The position numbers and the translations under genes are program-made. A stretch of 60,770 nucleotides of DNA. It comes from Pantoea phytobeneficialis (GTDB lineage Bacteria; Pseudomonadota; Gammaproteobacteria; Enterobacterales; Enterobacteriaceae). Location of the stretch: assembly GCF_009728735.1 (NCBI RefSeq), contig NZ_CP024637.1, positions 95,040 to 155,809 on the forward strand, written 5' to 3'. The notes under the pieces are model-generated. The model was not told where the DNA came from, ran no database searches, and was given only the letters and a program-made list of their open reading frames with translations. This document shows positions 24,534-33,218 of this stretch, piece after piece (the first letter of the stretch is position 1; each line of letters starts with the position of its first letter).

Positions 24534-25010
24534 ATGATGTGGTTAGTCAATACTCTGATCCTGCTTTTCTCCTTGGTGCTGATGGAAGTCGTCGCAGCTC
24601 TGGCGCATAAATACATCATGCATGGCTGGGGATGGGGTTGGCATCTGTCGCATCATGAACCCCACGATGGCGGTTTCGAACTCAATGATCTCTACGCGGT
24701 GATTTTTGCGCTGATGGCGGTGGTGATGATTTACCTCGGCGTCAATGGGCTGTGGCCGTTGCAATGGGTCGGTGCGGGCGTGAGCCTGTATGGCGTGCTG
24801 TATTTTATGGTGCATGATGGCCTGGTGCATCAACGCTGGCCGTTTAAATACATTCCACGTCGTGGTTATCTGAAACGTTTGTATATGGCGCATCGCATGC
24901 ATCATGCGGTGCGCGGTAAGGAAGGTTGTGTGTCGTTTGGCTTTTTGTATGCGCCACCGTTGCCGAAGTTGCAGCAGGCGCTGCGTCAGCGACAAAAACC
25001 GCCGCGATAA
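24534..25010 (+). CDS. crtZ: Beta-carotene hydroxylase CrtZ
   Basis: 158 residues. The di-iron histidine clusters of the fatty-acid-hydroxylase superfamily are complete: H25/H30/H37/H40/H41/H44, H94/H99 and H120/H123/H124 (VHDGLVHQRWP, AHRMHHAVRGKEG). It hydroxylates both beta-rings of beta-carotene to give zeaxanthin in the inner membrane. AAAGGAGGA precedes the ATG. It converges on crtB, with the two stops 9 bases apart inside a REP-like unit. Its last codons (P-P-R-stop) lie within that repeat. Unlike the usual isolated crtZ, it directly follows a marR-hydrolase pair. Confidence 0.96.
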   Translation: MMWLVNTLILLFSLVLMEVVAALAHKYIMHGWGWGWHLSHHEPHDGGFELNDLYAVIFALMAVVMIYLGVNGLWPLQWVGAGVSLYGVLYFMVHDGLVHQRWPFKYIPRRGYLKRLYMAHRMHHAVRGKEGCVSFGFLYAPPLPKLQQALRQRQKPPR

Positions 25011-25024
25011 ATCGCGTTACTACG
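25001..25024. repeat. REP half-unit at the crtZ/crtB convergent ends
   Basis: GCCGCGATAAATCGCGTTAC plus TACGG matches the right arm of the repeat at 29681-29702 (CGCGATAAATCGCGTCACTA). It supplies the last crtZ codons and stop (CGA TAA) and the crtB stop codon on the other strand. Confidence 0.65.
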
Positions 25025-25943
25025 GACGTTGCCACAGCCCTTCGGGCCGTTGCGCCGGGCGCGTCAAGCGTGAACTGAGTGCCAGGCCTGCCCCTTTTAG
25101 CAGTAAGCCCAGCTTTTCTCCCTTGCTGGTACGCTGGCGTCTGTCCCAGGCGTGTGAGCCTGCCTGCTGGACTTTGACGCCAATCTCACGATACACGCCA
25201 TGCGCAGTGGCGATGGCCCATGCCGATCGCAGCGATAAACCCGGTAACCCGGCATGCGCTGACTGATAATAGGGTTCCGCCTCTGCCACCAGCCGTGCAG
25301 CCAGGGTGGCGAGCGTAGCACGGTGCTGCGTTTCCGCCAGATTCGCAGCGTGCAGACCCAGCGGATGCAGCCACTCTTCCGGCAAATAACAGCGTCCCTG
25401 GTGCGCGTCCTCAACGATATCACGGGCGATGTTGGTGAGCTGAAATGCCAGCCCCAAATCACAGGCGTGATCCAGTACGCGTTCGTCACGTACCCCCATC
25501 ACACGGGCCATCATCAACCCCACAACCCCGGCAACGTGATAGCAATAGCGCAGGGTGTCCTCAAAGCGCAGATAGCGCTGCTGGTGCACATCCATAGCAA
25601 AACCTGCGAGGTGGTCAAATGCCAGTTGTGGTGGAATACGGTGCATCAGCGCCACCTCCTGAAAGGCGGCAAAGGCCGGTTCTTCCATAGCGGCACCGCT
25701 GTAAGCTCGACGTGTTTCCAGCTCCAGATGCGCCATGCGCGCCTGTGCATCATCGCGCGGGTGCTGCACGGCGGATGCGCCTAACGTTTGTCCATCAATG
25801 ACGTCATCGCAGTGGCGACACCAGGCATACAGCATCAGCGTGCTGCGTCGCGTTGAGGCATCAAACAGTTTGGCAGCGGTGGCAAAACTCTTAGAACCAA
25901 CCGCCATGGTTTGGCTGGCATGTTCCATTAACGGCATACTCAT
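25020..25943 (-). CDS. crtB: Phytoene synthase CrtB
   Basis: 307 residues. The two aspartate-rich motifs of the trans-isoprenyl synthase fold are present: DDVID at 46-50 and TNIARDIVEDAHQGRCYLPE at mid-protein. It condenses two geranylgeranyl diphosphates to phytoene. The start overlaps the crtI stop by 4 bases (ATGA), giving translational coupling within crtE-Y-I-B. Confidence 0.96.
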   Translation of the reverse strand: MSMPLMEHASQTMAVGSKSFATAAKLFDASTRRSTLMLYAWCRHCDDVIDGQTLGASAVQHPRDDAQARMAHLELETRRAYSGAAMEEPAFAAFQEVALMHRIPPQLAFDHLAGFAMDVHQQRYLRFEDTLRYCYHVAGVVGLMMARVMGVRDERVLDHACDLGLAFQLTNIARDIVEDAHQGRCYLPEEWLHPLGLHAANLAETQHRATLATLAARLVAEAEPYYQSAHAGLPGLSLRSAWAIATAHGVYREIGVKVQQAGSHAWDRRQRTSKGEKLGLLLKGAGLALSSRLTRPAQRPEGLWQRP

Positions 25944-27421
25944 CCTGCAAGATCCTCCAGCATCAGCTGTGCGGTGGCTTTGGCGGAACCGATCACGCCA
26001 GGCACGCCTGCGCCAGGGTGGGTGCCTGCACCGACCAGATAAAGATTGCGAATCACATCGTCGCGATTATGTGGCCGGAACCACGCGCTTTGCGTCAGAA
26101 TCGGTTCCAGCGAAAAAGCCGAGCCGTGGTGGGCATGCAGCCTGTCGCGAAAATCAAACGGGGTGAACATCCGTTCCGTCACCAACTGGGAACGTAAACC
26201 CGGCATGTAATGCGTCTCCAGATAAGCAAAAATGCGGTCGCGCAGGCGTGGACCCTCTTGCCGCCAGTCAATATCTGCGGTGCCAAGATGTGGCACCGGG
26301 GTCAGCACATAAAAGCTGGCGCAGCCCGGTGGTGCCAGGCTCGGATCGCTATTGCTGGGCGCATGCAGATAAAGCGAAAAATCTTCCGCCAGCTGGCCGC
26401 TGTTGAAAATCTCATTAATCAACTGACGGTAGCGCGGACCAAAGCAGACGGTGTGATGCGCCAGCTGTGGATGCGGCTGGTTAAGCCCGAAATAGATCAC
26501 AAACAACGAGTTACTCATTCGTTTGCGTTTCAGCGCTGCGGCGCGCTTTGCGACGGCTGGATGATGTGCCAGTAAACAATTATAGGTATGGACGACGTCG
26601 GCATTCGAGGCGACGGCCTGCGCATGAAAACGCCGACCATCGGTCAACTGCACGCCGCTGATACGATCGCCGGTGATATCGAGCCGTTGTACTTCGGCAT
26701 TCAGCAACACCTCGCCGCCCAAATCCTGCAATAACTTCACCATGCCATTGACCAGCGCGCCGGTACCACCGCGCGGAAACCACACGCCCCATTCACGCTC
26801 CAGCGCATGGATTAAGGTATAGATCGAGGATGTGGCAAAGGGATTACCACCCACCAACAAAGAGTGAAAAGAGAAGGCCTGACGCAGGTGGTCATCCCGA
26901 ATAAACTTCGCCACCATGCTGTAAACGCTGCGCCATGCCTGCAACCGCCCCAGTTGCGGCCCGGCGCGTACCATATCGCGCCACGACAGAAAGGGCACGC
27001 TGCCCAGCTTGAGATATCCCTCGTTAAACACCTCGCGTGAATAAGCGAGAAACTGGCGATAACCGGCAACATCTTGCGGGTTAAAGGTGGCAATCTGCTG
27101 CTCCAGACGCTGCGGATGGTTATCGTAATCCAGCCTGCGTCCATCTTCCCAGCACAGACGATAAAAGGGCGTCACCGGCATCAACTCGACATAATCGTGC
27201 AGGGATTTCCCCGCCAGGGTAAACAGCGCCTCGATGGCGCTGGGGTCGGTAATGACCGTTGGTCCGGCATCAAAGGTAAACCCCTGATCCTGCCAGACAT
27301 AAGCGCGCCCGCCGGGTTTGTCGTGCTGTTCCAGTACTGTGGTGGCAATGCCCGCCGCCTGCAAGCGAATAGCGAGGGCGAGACCGCCAAAGCCTGCGCC
27401 AATAACAAAAGTCCGATTCAT
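25940..27421 (-). CDS. crtI: Phytoene desaturase CrtI
   Basis: 493 residues. N-terminal FAD site VIGAGFGGLALAIRLQAAGI, then the bacterial-type desaturase signature TVLEQHDKPGGRAYVWQDQG; the C-terminal NLYLVGAGTHPGAGVPGVIG is diagnostic of CrtI. It converts phytoene to lycopene in four desaturations. ATGA overlaps join it to crtY upstream and crtB downstream. Confidence 0.97.
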   Translation of the reverse strand: MNRTFVIGAGFGGLALAIRLQAAGIATTVLEQHDKPGGRAYVWQDQGFTFDAGPTVITDPSAIEALFTLAGKSLHDYVELMPVTPFYRLCWEDGRRLDYDNHPQRLEQQIATFNPQDVAGYRQFLAYSREVFNEGYLKLGSVPFLSWRDMVRAGPQLGRLQAWRSVYSMVAKFIRDDHLRQAFSFHSLLVGGNPFATSSIYTLIHALEREWGVWFPRGGTGALVNGMVKLLQDLGGEVLLNAEVQRLDITGDRISGVQLTDGRRFHAQAVASNADVVHTYNCLLAHHPAVAKRAAALKRKRMSNSLFVIYFGLNQPHPQLAHHTVCFGPRYRQLINEIFNSGQLAEDFSLYLHAPSNSDPSLAPPGCASFYVLTPVPHLGTADIDWRQEGPRLRDRIFAYLETHYMPGLRSQLVTERMFTPFDFRDRLHAHHGSAFSLEPILTQSAWFRPHNRDDVIRNLYLVGAGTHPGAGVPGVIGSAKATAQLMLEDLAG

Positions 27422-28587
27422 GGTTGCTTCCCTGTGTGTGTCGTCAGTAACGCGCGTAGCGCGGCACCCGGCGGGACCGGGGGTTTACCGCACAAAATGC
27501 GGGCTTTGTCAGTCAGGGTGAGTTGACCGGCATAAAAGCGGGCGATCAAATCCGCATCAAGCTGGTAAAAACGTTGCATCACACGCCAACGCTGTTCCGG
27601 GCGGGCGGCGAGAAACAGCATGCGATTCAGCAGCCGAAAAAAACGCTGTTCGCGCCAGTGGCGGCGGGCGAAAGCCTCGATATGCTGGCTGAGGGTGCTG
27701 GCATCGCAGGGCAGCATCGCGACGATGAGCTCAGCCAGCCTGAGTGCGGTTGGCAGAGAATAACCGGTGGTGGCGTGAAACAAACCGGCGCGCAGACCGC
27801 TGCACGGCTGGCCGCGTTGTTGTTGCCAGAAAGCATCAATGTCGCCGCTCAGGGTGATGGGCAATGCGCCACGCTCTTCGCGCATCAGCAGGCTCAGACG
27901 CCAGCCTTGTTGCTGGGCGTAATCGGCGATATGTTTGCGCGTTTCGCTATCATCCAGCAGCGGGGTATCGATGTAGTGCGTATCTTCAATCAGCACGCGA
28001 TCCGCGCTCAGCGGCAGGGTATAGACAAAGCGGTATCCTTGTTGCTGCGGCACGGTGGCATCCATCAGCAGCGGTTGCGTCAGGCCATGCGGTTTTGCCA
28101 GTTGCCACTCCTGACCGACAAAAACCTGATAACCGAGACGCACATAGGGCGAGTAGCGCACGCCGCGCCCATCAATCACCGCTCTGGCGTGTAACTGGCG
28201 GCCATCAGCCAGCGTCACGCTGGTGGGGGTGAGATGGTGTACCGCGCAACCGGTACGCAAATCATCCCCCAGCGCGGCAATCAGTTGACGGGCAAAGTGG
28301 GCCGATGAGATGGAAAAGTAGTCACCTGGCAAGTGACGTTGTAGCGCCGGGAAGCGCACCTGATAACCAGACCAGCGTGCGCTGACCAGGGGCGCGATCC
28401 AACGGTGCTGCCCGGCATGCAAATCCCCCTGATGAAATGACCAGGTATGATTGCTGTCAGCCTGTGGGCTGCTCTCCAGTAGCAGGCATTGCAGCGAGGG
28501 ATGTTGTTGACGTAACCGCAGGGCTATCAGGCCGTTTGCCAGCCCGGCGCCCACCAGAATCACGTCATAGTGGTTGTTTAACGGCAA
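27418..28587 (-). CDS. crtY: Lycopene beta-cyclase CrtY
   Basis: 389 residues. HYDVILVGAGLANGLIALRL is the cyclase dinucleotide-binding start; HTWSFHQGDLHAGQHRWIAP, RFVYTLPLSADRVLIEDTHY and LPITLSGDIDAFW are CrtY landmarks. It closes both ends of lycopene to beta-carotene. The start appears to be TTG at 28587, immediately after the crtE TGA, because no ATG or GTG precedes the conserved H-Y-D-V; GAGG lies about 12 bases upstream. In many Pantoea crtX sits between crtE and crtY; here no base separates crtE and crtY. Confidence 0.94.
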   Translation of the reverse strand: MPLNNHYDVILVGAGLANGLIALRLRQQHPSLQCLLLESSPQADSNHTWSFHQGDLHAGQHRWIAPLVSARWSGYQVRFPALQRHLPGDYFSISSAHFARQLIAALGDDLRTGCAVHHLTPTSVTLADGRQLHARAVIDGRGVRYSPYVRLGYQVFVGQEWQLAKPHGLTQPLLMDATVPQQQGYRFVYTLPLSADRVLIEDTHYIDTPLLDDSETRKHIADYAQQQGWRLSLLMREERGALPITLSGDIDAFWQQQRGQPCSGLRAGLFHATTGYSLPTALRLAELIVAMLPCDASTLSQHIEAFARRHWREQRFFRLLNRMLFLAARPEQRWRVMQRFYQLDADLIARFYAGQLTLTDKARILCGKPPVPPGAALRALLTTHTGKQP

Positions 28588-29493
28588 TCAGTTGCGCCTC
28601 GCCAACTGTTGGTTAAACAACGCGTGCATATATTGGCGGGTAGCCATACCGCGATGGCAGGCGCAGGCCAGATGGGCATCCGCACTCCGCAGATGGTCTC
28701 GCAGGCGGCGTTCAGCACCCTCCGCCCCCAACATCGCCACCAGCGTGGATTTACCCTGATCCTGATGGCGATCTTTTCCGGTGTATTTATCGCCATCGGT
28801 CAGATCGTCGAGCAATTGAAACGCCAGACCCAAATCCTGCGCAAAGGAGCGGAGATTTTGCCGTACCGTCGGGGACGCATTGGCGGCGATCGCAGCCATT
28901 TGCAGCGTGGCGCGGAACAGCACGCTGGTTTTGAGCTCATTGGTTAGCTCAATCGCTTCTGCGCTGCGGGCGTGCGCGCCATCATGCAGGTCCTGAAACT
29001 GCCCCTGAACCAAACCCTGTAAACCGACCGCCGCAGAAAGCTCGGCGATGGCGTCAGATTTACGCTGCGCCGCCAGGCCCGGGGCCACGGCAATCACCTC
29101 AAAAGCGCGGCTGACCAGGGCAATGGCGGCGAGAATCGCGACGTTTTCACCGAACTCGCAGTGCACGGTGGGGCGACCTCGACGCATCTGCGCGTTGTCC
29201 ATTGAAGGAATATCATCAAGGATCAGCGACGCCGCGTGGACCATCTCCACCGCACACGCCAGGTCAAGCAGGCCCGGTTGTCGGCTGTCACAACCCATGT
29301 CGTGCGCTGCCAGCAACAGCAGCAGGGGGCGAATGCGTTTGCCCGGCGCCAGGGTGCCTGCCCGCATTGCCGCGCGCACCTGATCCGCCTGCTGCCCACA
29401 CGGCAGCAATTGTTCAAGGTGGGTTTGCAGCCGCTGATGCAACTGAGGTAATTCACTTTGTGGGTTCACAGCGGTATCGACACGGACGATCAT
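28588..29493 (-). CDS. crtE: Geranylgeranyl diphosphate synthase CrtE
   Basis: 301 residues. First Asp-rich motif DDIPSMDNAQMRRGRPT and second LLDDLTDGDKYTG, with GKRIRPLLLLLAAHDMG for diphosphate binding. It builds the C20 precursor. The ATG at 29493 has GGAAG about 7 bases upstream and fits the family length; a 38-residue extension to 29607 is unlikely. First gene of crtE-Y-I-B. The upstream 300 bases contain a REP but no recognisable regulator site. Confidence 0.95.
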   Translation of the reverse strand: MIVRVDTAVNPQSELPQLHQRLQTHLEQLLPCGQQADQVRAAMRAGTLAPGKRIRPLLLLLAAHDMGCDSRQPGLLDLACAVEMVHAASLILDDIPSMDNAQMRRGRPTVHCEFGENVAILAAIALVSRAFEVIAVAPGLAAQRKSDAIAELSAAVGLQGLVQGQFQDLHDGAHARSAEAIELTNELKTSVLFRATLQMAAIAANASPTVRQNLRSFAQDLGLAFQLLDDLTDGDKYTGKDRHQDQGKSTLVAMLGAEGAERRLRDHLRSADAHLACACHRGMATRQYMHALFNQQLARRN

Positions 29494-29630
29494 AACGTCT
29501 TCCAAAAGTGGTGAGATCTTTGTGGTTTTTTTAACCGTAGCCTGCCGGGGGAGAGTTCGCCAGATAAGCGAAGCGATTTGTCCCGTGACTCTGGGTTGGG
29601 ATGGCACGATACGGCCAGGTCACCACATGG

Positions 29631-29702
29631 CGTAGCGGCGCGATTTATCGCGCAATCTTATGCACTCGACCAAAAAGACGCGCGATAAATCGCGTCACTA
29701 CG
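29631..29702. repeat. REP-like inverted pair between crtE and the 2-hydroxyacid dehydrogenase
   Basis: CGTAGCGGCGCGATTTATCG at 29631-29650 pairs with CGCGATAAATCGCGTCACTA at 29681-29700, in the divergent gap. Same family as 279-333, with a few changes in the right arm. Confidence 0.8.
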
Positions 29703-29809
29703 GGGCAGGGTCAACGTGATCGCTGCGACGAAATAAGTAACCATTCGCCGTAACATTAAATTTATCCGTTAGTCTGACGCTAAATCCATTTGTTAACGCG
29801 GAAAGAAAA

Positions 29810-30751
29810 ATGTCAATTACGTTACCTGAAGTTCTGATTATTCAACCGTTGATGCCTCAGTTGGATGAAAAGTTAACGCAACATTTCCACTGTCACCGTT
29901 TATATGAATATGCCGATCCGGCGTTATTTCTTCAGCGCCAGGGGAAATCAATTCAGGCGATTGTTACGCGCGGTGATGTCGGGGTGGAAAATACCCTGCT
30001 GGAACAATTACCGGCTTGTAAAGCAATTGCGGTTTTTGGTGTGGGCACCGACCGTATCGACTTAAGCACCACCAAGGCACGTCAGATTCAGGTCAGTATC
30101 ACCAAAAATATTCTTACCGATGACGTGGCCGATCTGGCATTGGGCTTGACGCTGGCATTCTCACGTAAGCTGCTGCAATACGATCAATTTGCCCGTTCGG
30201 GCCAGTGGGAAACGCAGGGACCGGTGCTTTCCAGTAAAGTCAGTGGCAAAAAGCTGGGGATCGCCGGTCTGGGCGCGATTGGGCTGGCGATTGCCCGTCG
30301 TGCAGAAGCCTTTGGTATGGAGGTGGCGTATACCGCGCGCAGTGCCAAAACCACGCCGTATCGCCGTTGTGACAACCTCGAACAACTGGCGGCATTCAGT
30401 GATTTTCTGGTGCTGGCCCTGCCGGGCAGTGCGGAGAATCAGCACATTGTCGACCGCAACGTGCTGAAAGCGCTTGGTGCAGACGGGGTATTGATTAATG
30501 TGGCGCGTGGTAATGTGGTCAATGAAGCGGATTTGATTACGGCATTGCAGCAGGGGGTAATTAAAGGGGCGGCACTGGATGTGTATCCACAGGAGCCGGT
30601 TATTAATCCAGCGCTGCGGCAGTTGGAGAATGTTATTCTGATGCCGCATATTGCCAGCGCCACGTTTGAAACCCGTGAGCAGATGGCAAATAATGTGCTG
30701 GAGAATTTGTTGTCATATTTTTCTACCGGAAAAATTATCAGCCCGGCATAA
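29810..30751 (+). CDS. D-isomer-specific 2-hydroxyacid dehydrogenase
   Basis: 313 residues. NAD(P) fold GKKLGIAGLGAIGLAIARRA, then the catalytic set: Arg in INVARGNVVNEADLITAL, Glu in YPQEP and His in MPHIASATFETREQM. It reduces 2-keto acids (glyoxylate, hydroxypyruvate, possibly 2-ketogluconate) to D-2-hydroxyacids in the cytoplasm. GGAAAG precedes the ATG. Monocistronic as far as seen. A link with the gluconate-type dehydrogenase at the left end is possible because 2-ketogluconate reductases belong to this family. Confidence 0.9.
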   Translation: MSITLPEVLIIQPLMPQLDEKLTQHFHCHRLYEYADPALFLQRQGKSIQAIVTRGDVGVENTLLEQLPACKAIAVFGVGTDRIDLSTTKARQIQVSITKNILTDDVADLALGLTLAFSRKLLQYDQFARSGQWETQGPVLSSKVSGKKLGIAGLGAIGLAIARRAEAFGMEVAYTARSAKTTPYRRCDNLEQLAAFSDFLVLALPGSAENQHIVDRNVLKALGADGVLINVARGNVVNEADLITALQQGVIKGAALDVYPQEPVINPALRQLENVILMPHIASATFETREQMANNVLENLLSYFSTGKIISPA

Positions 30752-30873
30752 TTTTTTAATCTGGACCCAGAGGAAAAACTTATATCCTTTGCATCATCGT
30801 GCGCGGCGGGAATTTCATTCCCGCTGTCTGAGATTGATTATGCTATGGTGAGTTTTTTTTCAGGGAGCCAGAT

Positions 30874-32052
30874 ATGACAGCACAGAAAATCGCAATTATT
30901 GGCGGCGGCGTCATCGGTATGGCGGTGGCGCGGGCGCTTGCCTTACAGGGGGCACAGGTCACCCTTTTTGAACAACAGCACCTCGGGGCGGGCACCAGCA
31001 GTACCTCCTTTGCCTGGCTCAATTCCAACGGCAAACAACCTGACAGTTACCATCAGCTCAATGCGCTGGCGATGGAAGAACATGTCAGGCTGCAACTGTC
31101 CCAACCCAACGGACTGCGCTGGCTGGAAACCTGTGGGACCTGGGAATGGGCGTCAGACAGCGACCAGCACGCATTGAAACAGCGTGCGGAGCGGTTGCAG
31201 GCTTTGGGGTATCCGGCGCGGGAAGTCACCTTCAATGAGTTGCAGCGCGAAGTCCCCGAGTTACGCAGCACCGCTGTCAGCGGCAGTCTGTGGCATTTCC
31301 CTTCCGAATCGATTCTCTATCCATCGCTATATCTGGCGCGCCTGTGGGCCGACGCCCGCAGCTCCGGTGCGGTGCTGCATCAGCAATGTCGGGTTACCGA
31401 TGTGCAGGAGAGTGCAACGGAGGTCAGGCTAAGGCTGGATGATGGCGGGCAGTGGCGGGGGGATCGGCTGGTGGTGGCGAGTGGACGCTGGTCAGCGGAA
31501 GTGATGCAGCATCTTGGCCTGCAATTGGCGATGACCGACGCCAGCCAGCCAAATAAAGTCGCCTGTAGTTTCCTGGCGCGCACTGCGCCGCAGCCGCTCT
31601 CGCTCGCCACGAACCTGATTACCCCGCAGTTGAATGTACGCCCGGATGGCGGTGGGCGTCTGTTGTTACAGGCGCTGGATCTCGACGACCAGGCCGATCC
31701 CGCAGCGCCGCCCGCCGTTGATAGCGCCATCGCGCAGCAGATGCAGGCCCGTTACCGTGAATTGTTTGATGACGCCGGTTCGCTGCACATCGAACAGATT
31801 GTGGTGGGGCAGCGAGCGCGTCCCGCCGATGGGTTACCGGCGCTGGGCTTTGTCACGCCGCAGCAGCGAGTCTATCTGGCGGTGATGCACAGCGGGATGA
31901 CGCTGTCGCCGCTGATTGGCCGCCTGTTGGCGGAGGAGCTGGGCAGCGATACTCCCAGCCCGTTATTGCGGGATTTTCGCCCGCAGCGGTTGCTGGGAAA
32001 AACCGCTGCCGATTTCCCCACGCCGGTTCATTATTTTCCGGCGGCGCAGTAA
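30874..32052 (+). CDS. FAD-dependent oxidoreductase (D-amino-acid dehydrogenase/glycine-oxidase type)
   Basis: 392 residues. KIAIIGGGVIGMAVARALAL is the N-terminal FAD site, GAGTSSTSFAWLNSNGKQPD the second FAD contact typical of the DAO family, and GLPALGFVTPQQRVYLAVMH the C-terminal flavin region. It probably oxidises a secondary amine or D-amino acid. It lies 122 bases after the 2-hydroxyacid dehydrogenase and may be independently transcribed. Substrate unknown. Confidence 0.85.
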   Translation: MTAQKIAIIGGGVIGMAVARALALQGAQVTLFEQQHLGAGTSSTSFAWLNSNGKQPDSYHQLNALAMEEHVRLQLSQPNGLRWLETCGTWEWASDSDQHALKQRAERLQALGYPAREVTFNELQREVPELRSTAVSGSLWHFPSESILYPSLYLARLWADARSSGAVLHQQCRVTDVQESATEVRLRLDDGGQWRGDRLVVASGRWSAEVMQHLGLQLAMTDASQPNKVACSFLARTAPQPLSLATNLITPQLNVRPDGGGRLLLQALDLDDQADPAAPPAVDSAIAQQMQARYRELFDDAGSLHIEQIVVGQRARPADGLPALGFVTPQQRVYLAVMHSGMTLSPLIGRLLAEELGSDTPSPLLRDFRPQRLLGKTAADFPTPVHYFPAAQ

Positions 32053-32155
32053 AAATATTCCGAAATCACACTTTGTGAAATTTCCGTGTTGTTTGCCAGT
32101 GGATTTTTGCTATCGTTGGCAAAGGGTACATCACCCGTCATCACACGGAGGGAGT

Positions 32156-33178
32156 ATGAAAGTTGGATTAGTGGGTTATGGCACTGGCGGGCAGAATTTT
32201 CACGCCCCATTTATTACCGCCGCTGAGGGGCTGGAGCTGGCAGGGATTGTGGCGCGCGCCCCCGCCACTATAGCAAAGGCGCAGGCTGATTTTCCCGATG
32301 TGCCGATTTATGCCAGCCTGACCGAGCTGCTGGCGGCGGGGGTGGATATGGTCACTATTACCACCCCGCCACAAACGCGACGTGAACTGGTGCTGGAGGC
32401 GATTGCGGCCGGTGTTGCCGTGGTGGCGGATAAACCCTTCGCGCCAGACGCCAAAACCGGACGCGAGCTGGCCGCAGCGGCACAGGCGAAAGGGGTGGTG
32501 CTGGGTGTGTACCATAACCGACGTTTTGATTCCGACATGCAGACCCTGCATCAGTTGATTGAACAACAGCGGCTTGGCAAGCTGTGGCGCTTGCATAACC
32601 GTATGGATCTTGACGAACCTCATACCCTGGAAGGGGGCGCAACCGGCGGTTTATTGCGTGATATGGGTAGCCATCTGGTGGATCAGGCGCTGTGGCTGAT
32701 GGGGCCGGTCACCTCGGTGCTGGCGCATCTGGATATTGTCGATCGTCCAGAAGGGGCGACCGATGCCAGTTTTGTCCTGACGCTGACCCACAGCAGTGGC
32801 GCGCACTCGTACATCTCCTCCAGTAAGATCAATTATCTTTCCTGTCGTGAACTGCGTCTGTATGGCGAGGCCGGTAGCTACGTTGCGCAAGGCTCGGACG
32901 TCCAGGCGCGCGATATCTTTGCCGGTAAACGTCCGGCTAACGATCGAGCGGGCTGGGGCTTTGAACCGCCAGAACACTGGGGCACGCTGCATACCGCTGC
33001 GGGTTATGAACGTATCCCGGCAGCGCAGGGCGCATACCATGATTACTACCAGGCCTTTGCTGCCGCGGTGAAAAATGGCAGCGCACCTCCGGTCACAACC
33101 GAACAGGCGATTCGCGTACTGGAAGTGCTGGATGCCGCGTTTATCAGTGCGCGTGAAGGGCGGATTGTCGCTCTCTGA
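32156..33178 (+). CDS. Gfo/Idh/MocA-family oxidoreductase
   Basis: 340 residues. MKVGLVGYGTGGQNFHAPFI is the NAD(P) fold (resembling YdgJ/YhhX types) and the family K-P motif appears in VVADKPFAPDAKTG. GGAGGGAGT before the ATG at 32156 decides the start; an earlier in-frame start at 31916 would overlap the preceding gene out of frame. Its stop lies just before a perfect palindrome shared with the convergent ABC operon. Confidence 0.9.
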   Translation: MKVGLVGYGTGGQNFHAPFITAAEGLELAGIVARAPATIAKAQADFPDVPIYASLTELLAAGVDMVTITTPPQTRRELVLEAIAAGVAVVADKPFAPDAKTGRELAAAAQAKGVVLGVYHNRRFDSDMQTLHQLIEQQRLGKLWRLHNRMDLDEPHTLEGGATGGLLRDMGSHLVDQALWLMGPVTSVLAHLDIVDRPEGATDASFVLTLTHSSGAHSYISSSKINYLSCRELRLYGEAGSYVAQGSDVQARDIFAGKRPANDRAGWGFEPPEHWGTLHTAAGYERIPAAQGAYHDYYQAFAAAVKNGSAPPVTTEQAIRVLEVLDAAFISAREGRIVAL

Positions 33179-33186
33179 TTCCCTCC

Positions 33187-33218
33187 CGTAACGGCGCGAT
33201 AAATCGCGCCGTTACGGG
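33187..33218. repeat. Perfect REP palindrome at a convergent junction
   Basis: CGTAACGGCGCGATAA ATCGCGCCGTTACG is nearly perfectly self-complementary, a single-palindrome form of the local REP family. It lies between the oxidoreductase stop and the ABC ATPase stop and includes the last bases of the latter, so it may act as a two-way terminator or mRNA stabiliser. Confidence 0.75.

Noticed and set aside
32080..32100. TCACA/TGTGA pair as CRP site before the 32156 oxidoreductase
   Set aside because: The half-sites are in the reverse order with a 3-base spacer, unlike TGTGA-N6-TCACA.
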